Positions 32,299 through 40,949 of a stretch of DNA of 64,000 nucleotides are shown here, in pieces. Numbering within the stretch: the stretch's first letter is position 1; each line of letters begins with the position of its first letter. The notes beneath the pieces are model-generated. The model worked only from the letters and a program-made list of their open reading frames with translations, did not search any database and was not told the DNA's origin. Made by a program: the position numbers and the translations under genes. Location of the stretch: NCBI RefSeq assembly GCF_008704535.1, contig NZ_CP023701.1, positions 6,242,001 to 6,306,000 on the forward strand, written 5' to 3'. Source of the DNA: Streptomyces subrutilus. Its GTDB lineage: Bacteria > Actinomycetota > Actinomycetes > Streptomycetales > Streptomycetaceae.

Positions 32299-32521
32299 AG
32301 CCGCGCACCCCCGTCGGCCGGGAGCGACCCTCACCGCCGCATCCGCCCACGCCTTTCCCGCGGCAAGTCCCGCCGCACCGGCACGTCGCCCCCTCGGCAT
32401 TTTCCTGCCGCACCTCCAGGGTGCCGACACGTCTGCGGTCGCGACGCTGTGATGGACTCGCCTGGACGAACCGGGATGAACCGGGACGAGGCGCGAGTCG
32501 GCGGAGGGGGTGAGGCGGTCC

Positions 32522-33952
32522 ATGCCGAACAGCGTCGGCCGCTCAGTATTCGGACGCCGTGACCGGCTCGCGCTGCTCGCGGCCGCGACCGCGGCCCTGG
32601 TGGTCGAACTGGACTGGCTCGCGGTCACCATGGCTCTGCCGGACATTGCCGCCTACCTGCACAGACCGGTGACCGACCTGCAATGGTTGATCTCCGCGTT
32701 CACCCTCGCCTTCGGCTCGGTGATGCCGATCGGCGGGTGGGTCGTCGATGCGTTCGGCCGACGACGCACGACCATCTACGGTCTTGAGCTCTTCGTACTG
32801 GGTTCCCTGCTGTGCGCGTTCGCCCCCTCGCTTCTCTGGCTCATTGTCGGCCGGGTGGTCCAGGGTGTGGCCGGAGGGTTCATCGTGCCCGGAGCCATCG
32901 CGATGACCGCGGGCGGGTTCTCGGGCCGTCGTCGCGAAATCGGTCTCGGCGTCGTGATGGCGACGGCGAGCGGCCTGGCGGCGCTGGCGCCCTTCGTGGG
33001 TGGAGTCCTCGTGTCCGGGTTCGGCTGGCGGTCGGTCTTCCTGAGCGTCGTGCCGGTGTGCCTCCTGTCCGGCGCGCTGGTCTACTGGTGTGTCACCCCC
33101 TCTTTCAACGCAGAGAGCGCCGCCCGTCGGCCTCCGTTCCTGAACGGGGCGTGCGTGATGCTCGGCGCGGTGGCGCTCACGGTGACGGTGGACCGTGGCT
33201 CCAGCTGGGGGTGGACCTCACCGTTGACGGTGCTCTGCGCCGCTGCGGGGCTGGCTCTCCTGACGGGATTCGCTCTGCTGGAGCACCGAGGCACGGGCGC
33301 GCTGCTGGACCGGTCCCTCTACCGCGACAAGGCTCTGCGCGTCCTCACTCTCGCGGGTGCCGTCTCGCTGATCGCGTTCGTGGTCGTGTCCATGCTCGTC
33401 ACGTGGGAGCTGCAGACGGGGCTGGGGCTCTCGCCGTTCCTCGCCGGATGTGTGCTCCTGAGCTTCTCGGCGCCGAACGCGCTCGCCGCCTACGGCGCGG
33501 GCCGGCTCGCGGGCCGCAAGAGCGCCTGGTGCTACGTGGCCGGTGGTCTCGCGGCAGCCGGGGCGGGAGCCGCGCTGGTCGCGTGGGCACCGTTCCCCGC
33601 CGGATACGCGATCGCCCTCGTGGTCTGCGGTGCCGGCATCGGCTTGAGCGGCACGCTGTCGAACCTGCTGACCCAGCAGCGTGTTCCCGCCTCGCAAGCG
33701 GGTGCGGTGGCAAGCATGACGCTGGCGATCAAAACCCTCGGCGCGGCCGTCGCCACATCGCTCGCGGCCACGCTGCTCGACACCCTCCACCACAGCTCCT
33801 CCGGCGCCGCGGCGGACCGGTCCGGCATCGACACGGTGCTCCGGCTCGTATCCGCCATGACGGCGGCCGGCATCCTGCTCTGCGTCCCCACCACGCTGCG
33901 CCTCCTGCGGAGCGGCAGACGGCGACACGATCACCCCGGGACGTCGCCCTAG
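32522..33952 (+). CDS. MFS drug transporter, DHA2 (EmrB/QacA) type
   Basis: A 476-residue membrane protein with about 14 helices. TM1 ends with LDWLAVTMALPDIAAYL (DHA2 motif D1), followed by QWLISAFTLAFGSVMPIGGW, DAFGRRRTT (motif A) and VQGVAGGFIVPGAIAM (motif B/C region). Proton-driven efflux of lipophilic cations or antibiotics is typical. ATG at 32522 has GAGG 6 bases upstream; the GTG at 32510 would sit on the GGAGGGGG sequence. A decayed response-regulator gene follows 4 bases after the stop, so any former control by that regulator is lost. Confidence 0.9.
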   Translation: MPNSVGRSVFGRRDRLALLAAATAALVVELDWLAVTMALPDIAAYLHRPVTDLQWLISAFTLAFGSVMPIGGWVVDAFGRRRTTIYGLELFVLGSLLCAFAPSLLWLIVGRVVQGVAGGFIVPGAIAMTAGGFSGRRREIGLGVVMATASGLAALAPFVGGVLVSGFGWRSVFLSVVPVCLLSGALVYWCVTPSFNAESAARRPPFLNGACVMLGAVALTVTVDRGSSWGWTSPLTVLCAAAGLALLTGFALLEHRGTGALLDRSLYRDKALRVLTLAGAVSLIAFVVVSMLVTWELQTGLGLSPFLAGCVLLSFSAPNALAAYGAGRLAGRKSAWCYVAGGLAAAGAGAALVAWAPFPAGYAIALVVCGAGIGLSGTLSNLLTQQRVPASQAGAVASMTLAIKTLGAAVATSLAATLLDTLHHSSSGAAADRSGIDTVLRLVSAMTAAGILLCVPTTLRLLRSGRRRHDHPGTSP

Positions 33953-33956
33953 GCGT

Positions 33957-34264
33957 GTCGTCCGGGCCGACGGCGCCGAGGCCGTCGCCCCGGCGCGCGC
34001 CCACCACCCCGACATCGTCCTGATGGACATCCGGATGCCGGGCCTCCGCACGGTGGCCGCCGGAGAGGTCCTCCTCACACCGGCCGGCACCCGCGCGCTG
34101 ATCACGCGCTTCCTGATGACACCCGCCCCGGCACGGCCCCGGCCACCCCGGAACGCCTCGCCGACCTGACCTCCCGGGAACGCGAGGTCATGGCCCTGGC
34201 GGCGGAGGGACGCTCCGACACGGAGATCACCGGAACCCTGTTCCGGGAAGGCCGGCGCCGGTGA
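33957..34264 (+). pseudogene. Decayed NarL/LuxR-type response regulator
   Basis: Frame one reads a receiver fragment (ADGAEAVAPARAHHPDIVLM, then DIRMPGL, with the phospho-acceptor Asp region). It jumps directly into the inter-domain linker (RTVAAGEVLLTPAGTRALIT) with most of the receiver missing, then reaches a stop at about 34167. Frame two continues with the start of the LuxR helix-turn-helix (PERLADLTSREREVMALAAE, then GRSDTEITGTLF) and stops at 34264 before the recognition helix. So there is an internal deletion, a frameshift and a 3' truncation. The rest of the 33953-34332 gap is empty. Confidence 0.85.
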
Positions 34265-34332
34265 TCTGCGCTGAGCGGATGGGCGCCCTGGGGCGGCCAT
34301 CCGCTCAGCCGCTCACGGGGCCGGGGGAGGGC

Positions 34333-35772
34333 TCAGGCCCGCTTGCGGCGCGTCGCGATCAGTGCGTAAGCGGCCAGGAGTACGACCGTGAAGGCGAGTC
34401 CCACTCCAGCCGCCTGGCGCATGTCCGGTACTTCGACGGCGGTGGCGGCGACGGTGAGCACGCCCACCGCGGCCACCACGGCGAGCTTGGCTCCGCCGGG
34501 GATGCTGAAGCCGGTGAAGTCGGCCGGGTTCGCGTCCCGGTGGCGGCGGAAGGCGACGTACGAGGCGAGGATCAACAGCCAGACGAGCAGCACCGCGAAG
34601 AGCGCGATGGACATCAGGATGGTGAAGATGCCGCCCACGTCGTAGAAGGCGAGCAGCGCGGCGACCGCGATGCCCAGGGTGGAGGCGGCCAGGGCCGTGG
34701 CCGGTACGCCCCGGCTCGTCAGACGGCCCAGCGGGGCCGGGGCCAGGCCGTCGTCGCCGAGGGAGTGCAGCAGGCGGGAGGCCCCGTAGAGGTGGGCGTT
34801 GGCGGCGGAGATGGCTGCGATCAGCACCACGAGGTTGGTCAGGGTCGCGGCTGCGGACACGCCGACGTCGGAGAAGACGCGCACGAACGGGCTCGACTCG
34901 ACGCTTCCGTCGCCCGCGGCCAGCCGCCGCCACGGGATGAGGGCCATGACCAAGGTGATGGACAGTACGTAGAACACGCTCAGCCGCCAGGCGAGTTGGC
35001 GCATCGCGGTGCGGATGGTGCGCTGGGGGTCGGCGGCCTCGGCGGAGGCGATGGCGACGACCTCGAAGCCGGCGTACGCGAACATCACCACGGACATGGC
35101 GATCCAGAGGGACTTGACGCCGTGCGGCATGAATCCGCCGTCGTCGGTGAGGTGCGCGAAGCCGGTGGCCTCGCTGTCGGGCAGGCCGAAGAAGACGAGG
35201 AAGGCGGCGCACAGGATGAAGGCGCAGAGCGCGGTCACCTTGACGGTGGAGAGCCAGAACTCGGTGGTGCCGAAGGACTTCACGTTGATGATGTTGACCG
35301 CGAGCACCACCGCGGCGACGGCGAGGATGGCCCCCGTCATGGGGATGCCGGGCCACCACCAGCGGATGTAGAGCGCGGAGGCGACGACTTCGGTGCCGAT
35401 GACGACGACGGCGCTGAACCAGTACATCCAGCGGGTGACGAAACCGGCCCATGCGCCGAGGTACTTGTGCGCGATGACGCCGAAGGACCCCTGTACGGGG
35501 TGGGCGGCGGACATCTCGCCGAGCAGGACCGCGATGATCGCGACGAGGACGGCCCCGATGGCGTACGAGATGATCGCGGCGGGTCCGGCGGCGGATATCG
35601 CGGAACCGGAGCCGAGGAAGAGGCCGGTGCCGAGCGCCGAGCCCAGGCCGATCATGGTCGTCTGGCGGTGGGTGAGCGAGCGGACCAGGCCGCTGCCCGC
35701 GGGGGCTCGGCCCGACGCGATGTCGGCGGGGGCGGGCGGGGCGGTGGGGGCGGGTCTTTCCGGAGCAGCCAT
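34333..35772 (-). CDS. Amino-acid permease, APC family
   Basis: A 479-residue, 12-helix amino-acid/polyamine transporter. The APC signature is in TM1 (MIGLGSALGTGLFLGSGSAI, residues about 40-59), followed by GEMSAAHPVQGSFG and FAYAGFEVVAIASAEAADP. Typical of proton-coupled AAT-type uptake systems for aromatic or other amino acids. ATG at 35772. Last gene of the minus-strand run that includes the LVIVD protein and the 3-hydroxyanthranilate operon, with gaps of 98 and 113 bases. This makes import of tryptophan, kynurenine or a related aromatic amino acid an attractive but unproven role. Confidence 0.9.
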   Translation of the reverse strand: MAAPERPAPTAPPAPADIASGRAPAGSGLVRSLTHRQTTMIGLGSALGTGLFLGSGSAISAAGPAAIISYAIGAVLVAIIAVLLGEMSAAHPVQGSFGVIAHKYLGAWAGFVTRWMYWFSAVVVIGTEVVASALYIRWWWPGIPMTGAILAVAAVVLAVNIINVKSFGTTEFWLSTVKVTALCAFILCAAFLVFFGLPDSEATGFAHLTDDGGFMPHGVKSLWIAMSVVMFAYAGFEVVAIASAEAADPQRTIRTAMRQLAWRLSVFYVLSITLVMALIPWRRLAAGDGSVESSPFVRVFSDVGVSAAATLTNLVVLIAAISAANAHLYGASRLLHSLGDDGLAPAPLGRLTSRGVPATALAASTLGIAVAALLAFYDVGGIFTILMSIALFAVLLVWLLILASYVAFRRHRDANPADFTGFSIPGGAKLAVVAAVGVLTVAATAVEVPDMRQAAGVGLAFTVVLLAAYALIATRRKRA

Positions 35773-35870
35773 GGCGGGGGACGTCCTTCTGTGCGGCGGT
35801 GCGTGGGAGAGGTGGGTGGGCGCGGGCGGCCGGACCGGCGTGCCCGGGGCCCGCGGCGTGCGTCGTCCGC

Positions 35871-37640
35871 TCAGAACTCGCTGTTCCGGAAGGGCTTCTC
35901 GGGCCGGGTCAGGTGCGGCTTGCCGAGCACCTTCGGCGAGGACAGCGCGTAGATGCCGTGGTTGGTCAGCACCCAGGCGATGTTGCGGTCCCATTCCACG
36001 TACACGCCGTGGGTCTGGTTGCCGTACGCGTAGTCCGGGGTCTGGCTGCCGTAGGCCTTGGGGACGAAGTAGGCGTCGATCTCGGGCTTCGCCGGGTCGG
36101 ACACGTCGAAGAACTGGACGCCCGCGTTGTAGAAGCCGTAGCCGAGGACGCCGGCTTCGTGCTTGCCGGGGTTGGTGTAGTAGCCGGTGCGCTTGGGGCC
36201 GAAGCTGCCGCGGCGCTGGCAGAAGTCCTGGAAGCCGGCCGTCCTGGGCGGGGTGGGGCGGGGCAGGGCGCCGACGACGCGAGGGTTCTTCGGGTCCTTG
36301 ACGTCGATCTGGTAGACGTCCTTGTAGGGCTCGTAGCAGTCCTCGGTGAGCGGGTAGCCGGAGTAGTAGACGAGTCCGGTCTTCTCGTACTGCGAGACGT
36401 CGATGTTGTCGCCCTCGGTGCCGGAGACGGACGGCGGCAGGTCGAGGTGGCTGACGGTCTTCATGTCGGCCGGGTCGGAGATGTCGAGGACGGTCAGGCC
36501 GTAGCCGCCCATGGCCGCGAAGGCGTAGCGTCCGCCGTCCTCGACGGGCTTGGGGATGAACAGGGGCATCCGCGCCCCCATCCAACTGGTGCGGTTGCCG
36601 CAGCGCGGGTTCTTGGCGTAGGCCGCGTCCTCGCCGGTGCGCTGCCCCGGCAGGTGCCAGGTGTCGAGCAGCTTCGGGTGCGCGGGGTCGGACATGTCCC
36701 AGGACTGGTAGCCGGCCGAGTGCAGGTTGGTGGGGTACTCGGTGCCGGAGTAGGTGTCGTTGGGTGCGGTGGCGATGAACATGTAGGTGCCGCCGGTCCA
36801 GTACGGCACGTCCAGCGAGCCCGAGCCCTGCTGCGCAGTGGCGGGGTCGGACGCCAGCGGATCCTTCTGGGTGGAGTCGGTGGAGACGGTGGCCAGCAGC
36901 TTCCAGTCCTTCTTGCGCGGGCCGTCGAGGCGGAAGACCTTGAAGCCCTTCAGACCGGGCTTGGCCCGCAGCTTCTTGACGCCCTCGGGGTTGCTGTACT
37001 TGTCGTGCGCGGGGTCGTCGGTGAGTTCGGAGATCTGCCGCTTGTCCTCGAAGCTCTGCACCATGACGTAGGCGCCGAGCTTCTTGTTCCACTGGATGGT
37101 GGAGGCGCCCCAGTAGTCGCCGGGCGCCCAGGACCCGTTGCCCTTGCTCTCGTCGCCGCCGACGTCGTCGCGGGTCATCTTCTCGACGACCGTCACCTTC
37201 TTGACGTCGGTGATGTCGTAGACGCGGCCCTCGGAGCGGTCGTACTGGAACATGTAGCGGCGGCCGCCGAAGTCGACGATGTTCTGCCAGGTGTGGAAGT
37301 AGTCGGGGGTGAAGTCCGGCCCTTCGTAGGCGGCTTCGACCTTCATGTTCTTGATGTACGAGCGGGTGTCGTAGTCCTTGTTGCGGCCCGGGAAGGAGTG
37401 CTCGTGCTCCTCGTCGACCGGGGTCAGGGCGGGGTGGCGGAAGCTCCCGTCGAGCTGCATGCCGTACGCGCCGGGGTCGGCGGGGACGGGGCGGCGGTCC
37501 TGGCAGACATCGGGGATGTCCGGGTCGGTGATGGCGGTCGAGGCGGTGGCGGTCGTGCCGGTGGCGCCGGGCACGAGCAGGGTCGCGGCGGTGGCGACCA
37601 CGGCCGTGGCCAGTGCCGCTCTGCTGCGCAGGTTTCGCAT
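35871..37640 (-). CDS. Secreted LVIVD-repeat beta-propeller protein
   Basis: A 589-residue exported protein. Signal peptide (RSRAALATAVVATAATLLVP, then AxA-like residues near 30) followed by a propeller with LVIVD repeats, best seen as GGYGLTVLDISDPADMKTVS and AGVQFFDVSDPAKPEIDAYF. The sequence is rich in Tyr and Asp, with few cysteines. No catalytic motif is known for the family. It sits 113 bases downstream of kynU, between the catabolic operon and the amino-acid permease. A role as an extracellular binding protein for the pathway substrate is inference. ATG at 37640. Confidence 0.85.
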   Translation of the reverse strand: MRNLRSRAALATAVVATAATLLVPGATGTTATASTAITDPDIPDVCQDRRPVPADPGAYGMQLDGSFRHPALTPVDEEHEHSFPGRNKDYDTRSYIKNMKVEAAYEGPDFTPDYFHTWQNIVDFGGRRYMFQYDRSEGRVYDITDVKKVTVVEKMTRDDVGGDESKGNGSWAPGDYWGASTIQWNKKLGAYVMVQSFEDKRQISELTDDPAHDKYSNPEGVKKLRAKPGLKGFKVFRLDGPRKKDWKLLATVSTDSTQKDPLASDPATAQQGSGSLDVPYWTGGTYMFIATAPNDTYSGTEYPTNLHSAGYQSWDMSDPAHPKLLDTWHLPGQRTGEDAAYAKNPRCGNRTSWMGARMPLFIPKPVEDGGRYAFAAMGGYGLTVLDISDPADMKTVSHLDLPPSVSGTEGDNIDVSQYEKTGLVYYSGYPLTEDCYEPYKDVYQIDVKDPKNPRVVGALPRPTPPRTAGFQDFCQRRGSFGPKRTGYYTNPGKHEAGVLGYGFYNAGVQFFDVSDPAKPEIDAYFVPKAYGSQTPDYAYGNQTHGVYVEWDRNIAWVLTNHGIYALSSPKVLGKPHLTRPEKPFRNSEF

Positions 37641-37753
37641 GGGGGTCCTCGGGGGTCTCGGCGGTGGGAGGGGTACGTGCGACGGGGGGCGGTCCGGGGC
37701 GGCCGGACCGGATCCGGGGATCCCGTCACTCGGTCGTCACGTGCAGCCGGTCG

Positions 37754-38989
37754 TCACGTGACCGTCGGACGCTCCTGGAGGGCGGGGGCCCGGTGCGCCC
37801 CCGAGATCGCGATGTCGCGCAGCTCCTCGACGGCGCGCAGCACGTCCGCGTGCGTGAGGTACAGCGCGTTGAAGCCGAAGCGCAGCAGGTCGGGAGCGCG
37901 CATGTCGCCGATGACGCCGCGCGCGACGAGCGCGGCGACCAGCGGGTACGCCTCGGGGTGGCGCAGTGCGACCTGGCTGCCGCGCCGGGCGGGATCGCGC
38001 GGGGTGGCCATGGTGAAGCCGAGTCCGTCGAGGAGTTCGTCGGCGCAGTCCTGGAAGAAGCCGGTCAGGGACAGGCTCTTGGCGCGCACGTCTTCCATGT
38101 CCACGCCGTCGTAGGCGGTCAGCGCCGCTTCCAGAGCGGCCAGCGAGAGCAGCGGCGGGGTGCCGAGGCGGGCGCGGGTGATGCCGGGCGCCGGGGTGTA
38201 GGTCCCCGACATGGCGAAGGGTTCGGCGTGCCCGTGCCAGCCGGTGACCGGGTGGTCGAAGGTCTGCTGGTGGCGTCGGGCGAGGTAGGCGAAGGCGGGT
38301 GCGCCGGGGCCGCCGGAGAGGTACTTGTAGCCGCATCCCACCGCGAAGTCGGCCCCGATCGCGTCCAGTCGGACGGGGAGCGCGCCCGCGGCGTGGCACA
38401 GGTCCCAGTGCGCCAGGGCTCCGGCGGTGTGCGCGGCGGCGGTGAGGGCGGCCATGTCGTACAGCTCGCCGGTGCGGTAGTCGACGGGGGCGTAGGCGGC
38501 GACGGCGATCCGGTCGCCCTCGGCCGCCAGCACTGCGGCGGCCTCGCGGGCGGGGACGCGGCGGACTTCGAGACCGAGCAGGCGGCCGACCGAGTCGGCG
38601 ATGTACTGGTCGGTCGGGAAGTGGTCGGGGTCGGTGAGCAGCAGGGGGCGGCCGGGGCGCAGGCGGGCGGCGGCGAGCAGGGTGTTGAAGAGCTGGACGC
38701 TGGTGGAGTCGCCGGCGACGACCTGTCCGGGGGCGGCGCCGATGAGGCGTCCGATGGCGTCGCCGGTACGGACGGGCGCGTCCCACCAGCCGTTGGTGTT
38801 CCAGGAGCGGATCAGGTCGGTGCCCCACTGGCGGTGCACGGCGTCCTCGACGGCGGCCGGGACCGCGGCCGGCAGGGCGCCCAGGGAGTTGCCGTCGAGG
38901 TAGACGACGTCCTCGGGGAGGATGAAGCGTCCGCGTACGTGCGCGAGGGGGTCGGCGGAGTCCAGGTCGGCGGCGCGCTGGTTCAGCAT
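37754..38989 (-). CDS. kynU: Kynureninase
   Basis: A 411-residue PLP enzyme that cleaves kynurenine or 3-hydroxykynurenine to (3-hydroxy)anthranilate and alanine. Recognised by YLDGNSLGALP (residues about 29-39), GDSTSVQLFNTLLAAARLRP, HWDLCHAAGALPV and the PLP-lysine motif GCGYKYLSGGPGAPAFAYL. C-terminal MRAPDLLRFGFNALYLTHAD is also typical. ATG at 38989 with GAGGAGGT 6 bases upstream, overlapping the aldolase stop by 7 bases. It supplies 3-hydroxyanthranilate to the enzymes encoded upstream in the same operon. Confidence 0.95.
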   Translation of the reverse strand: MLNQRAADLDSADPLAHVRGRFILPEDVVYLDGNSLGALPAAVPAAVEDAVHRQWGTDLIRSWNTNGWWDAPVRTGDAIGRLIGAAPGQVVAGDSTSVQLFNTLLAAARLRPGRPLLLTDPDHFPTDQYIADSVGRLLGLEVRRVPAREAAAVLAAEGDRIAVAAYAPVDYRTGELYDMAALTAAAHTAGALAHWDLCHAAGALPVRLDAIGADFAVGCGYKYLSGGPGAPAFAYLARRHQQTFDHPVTGWHGHAEPFAMSGTYTPAPGITRARLGTPPLLSLAALEAALTAYDGVDMEDVRAKSLSLTGFFQDCADELLDGLGFTMATPRDPARRGSQVALRHPEAYPLVAALVARGVIGDMRAPDLLRFGFNALYLTHADVLRAVEELRDIAISGAHRAPALQERPTVT

Positions 38990-40038
38990 GCGGGTACCTC
39001 CTCGGTACACGTAGAGGCGGTGCTGTCGGTGGCGCGGGATCGGCGCAGGTCGAGTGCGATGTCGGTCAGCAGGTCCTCCTGGCCGCCGACGAGCCGGCGG
39101 CGGCCCGCCTCGACGAGCAGGTCGCGGGTGTCGAGGCCGTGGCGGGCGGCGGCGGTCTCGGCGTGCCGCAGGAAGCTGGAGTACACGCCGGCGTAGCCGA
39201 GGGTGAGCGTCTCGCGGTCGACGCGTACGGGCCGGTCCTGGGTGGGGCGTACGAGGGTCTCGGCGGCGTCGGTGAGCGGGAAGAGGTCGCAGCCGTGCTC
39301 CCAGCCCATCAGGTCGAAGACGGCGATGACGGGCTCCAGGGGGGCATTGCCGGCGCCGGCGCCCTGCCCGGCGAGGGAGGCGTCCACGCGGTGGGCTCCG
39401 GCTTCGACGGCGACGATGCTGTTGGCGACGCCGAGGCCGAGGTTGTGGTGGGCGTGGATGCCGATCTCGGTGTGCTCGTCGAGGGTGTCGCGGTAGGCGC
39501 GGACCCGGTCGCGGACGCCGTCCATGGTGAGGCGTCCGCCGGAGTCGGTGACGTAGACGCAGTGCGCGCCGTAGGACTCCATGAGCTTGGCCTGTTCGGC
39601 GAGTCGGGCCGGTTCGGCGAGGTGCGACATCATCAGGAAGCCGGCCACGTCCATGCCGAGCTCCCGGGCGAGCCCGATGTGCTGGGCGGAGATGTCGGCT
39701 TCGGTGCAGTGGGTGGCCACGCGCACCGAGGTGACGCCGAGGCTGTGGGCGCGGAGCAGGTCGGCGGCGGTGCCGATGCCGGGCAGCAGCAGGGTGGTCA
39801 GGCGGGCGTGCTGGAGGGCGTCGGCGGCGGCCTCCAGCCATTCCCAGTCGGTGTGGGCGCCGGGTCCGTAGGTGATGGAGGAGCCGGACAGGCCGTCGCC
39901 GTGGGCGACTTCGACGGCGTCGACGCCGGCCGCGTCGAGGGCGGCGGCGATGGCGCGGACCTGGTCGACGGTGTAGCGGTGGGAGACGGCGTGCATGCCG
40001 TCGCGCAGGGTGACGTCCTGGACGTAGACGCGGGTCAT
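38983..40038 (-). CDS. 4-hydroxy-2-oxovalerate aldolase (DmpG/MhpE type)
   Basis: A 351-residue metal-dependent aldolase that splits 4-hydroxy-2-oxopentanoate into pyruvate and acetaldehyde. It shows QDVTLRDGMHAVSHRYT at residues 7-23 (catalytic Arg, metal Asp, catalytic His), YVTDSGGRLT, the metal-binding IHAHHNLGLGVANSI, and the C-terminal communication domain that contacts the acetaldehyde dehydrogenase. Length normal. The ATG at 40038 overlaps the dehydrogenase stop by 4 bases. The two enzymes form a channeling complex in known meta-cleavage pathways. Confidence 0.96.
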   Translation of the reverse strand: MTRVYVQDVTLRDGMHAVSHRYTVDQVRAIAAALDAAGVDAVEVAHGDGLSGSSITYGPGAHTDWEWLEAAADALQHARLTTLLLPGIGTAADLLRAHSLGVTSVRVATHCTEADISAQHIGLARELGMDVAGFLMMSHLAEPARLAEQAKLMESYGAHCVYVTDSGGRLTMDGVRDRVRAYRDTLDEHTEIGIHAHHNLGLGVANSIVAVEAGAHRVDASLAGQGAGAGNAPLEPVIAVFDLMGWEHGCDLFPLTDAAETLVRPTQDRPVRVDRETLTLGYAGVYSSFLRHAETAAARHGLDTRDLLVEAGRRRLVGGQEDLLTDIALDLRRSRATDSTASTCTEEVPAC

Positions 40039-40949
40039 CGGGCCGGGTTCCGTTCGGCCAGGCGCTCGGCGGTGCGCAGCGCGGCGGAGGTCATGATGTC
40101 GAGGTTGCCGGCGTAGGCGGGCAGGTAGTGGGCGGCGCCTTCGACTTCGAGGTAGACCGAGACCAGGAGCCGGCCGCCGCCGGAGAGTTTCACCAGCGGG
40201 TCGTCGGCGGCCAGGGCGCGGAACTGGGGTTCCTGCTTGAGCCGGTAGCCGGGGACGTAGGCGGCGACGGATGCGGCCATCTCGCGTACGGAGTCGGCCA
40301 CGCGTTCGGTGGCGCAGTCGTCGACGACGCAGTGCACGGTGTCGCGCATCAGCAGCGGGGGGTCGGCCGGATTGAGGACGATGATGGCTTTGCCGCGGGC
40401 GGCGCCGCCGACCTGTTCGAGGGCGCGGGCGGTGGTCTCGGTGAACTCGTCGATGTTGGCGCGGGTGCCCGGCCCGGCGGAGCGCGAGGCGATGGACGCG
40501 ACGATCTCGGCGTAGTGGACCGGTGCGACGCGTGAGACGGCCGCGACGACGGGGATGGTGGCCTGGCCGCCGCAGGTGACCATGTTGACGTTCGTCGCGT
40601 CGAGGTGTTCGTCGAGGTTGACCGGCGGGACGACGTAGGGGCCCAAGGCGGCCGGGGTCAGGTCGACGAGCGTCTTGCCGTACGGGGCCAGGGCGGCGGC
40701 GTTGGCGTGGTGGGCGGCGGCGGAGGTGGCGTCGAAGACGATGCCGATGTCCTCGAAGCCGTCGAGCCCGATGAGGCCCTCGACGCCTTCGGCGGTGGTG
40801 GGGACACCGAGGCGGCGGGCGCGGGCCAGTCCCTCGGAGCCGGGGTCGATGCCGGCCATCGCGGCCGCGGTGACCGCGCCGGAACCGCGGATGAGTTTGA
40901 TCAGCAGATCGGTGCCGATGTTGCCGGAGCCGATGACGGCAGCCCTCAT
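40035..40949 (-). CDS. Acetaldehyde dehydrogenase, acylating (DmpF/MhpF type)
   Basis: A 304-residue NAD- and CoA-dependent enzyme that converts the acetaldehyde released by the aldolase into acetyl-CoA. N-terminal Rossmann motif VIGSGNIGTDLLIKL, FDATSAAAHHANA, and the catalytic Cys in NMVTCGGQATIP (about residue 127), followed by VEGAAHYLPAYAGNLDIMTS. Full length. ATG at 40949 overlaps the preceding gene by 4 bases, as does its own end with the aldolase. This is the last enzymatic step of the route. Confidence 0.96.
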   Translation of the reverse strand: MRAAVIGSGNIGTDLLIKLIRGSGAVTAAAMAGIDPGSEGLARARRLGVPTTAEGVEGLIGLDGFEDIGIVFDATSAAAHHANAAALAPYGKTLVDLTPAALGPYVVPPVNLDEHLDATNVNMVTCGGQATIPVVAAVSRVAPVHYAEIVASIASRSAGPGTRANIDEFTETTARALEQVGGAARGKAIIVLNPADPPLLMRDTVHCVVDDCATERVADSVREMAASVAAYVPGYRLKQEPQFRALAADDPLVKLSGGGRLLVSVYLEVEGAAHYLPAYAGNLDIMTSAALRTAERLAERNPAR

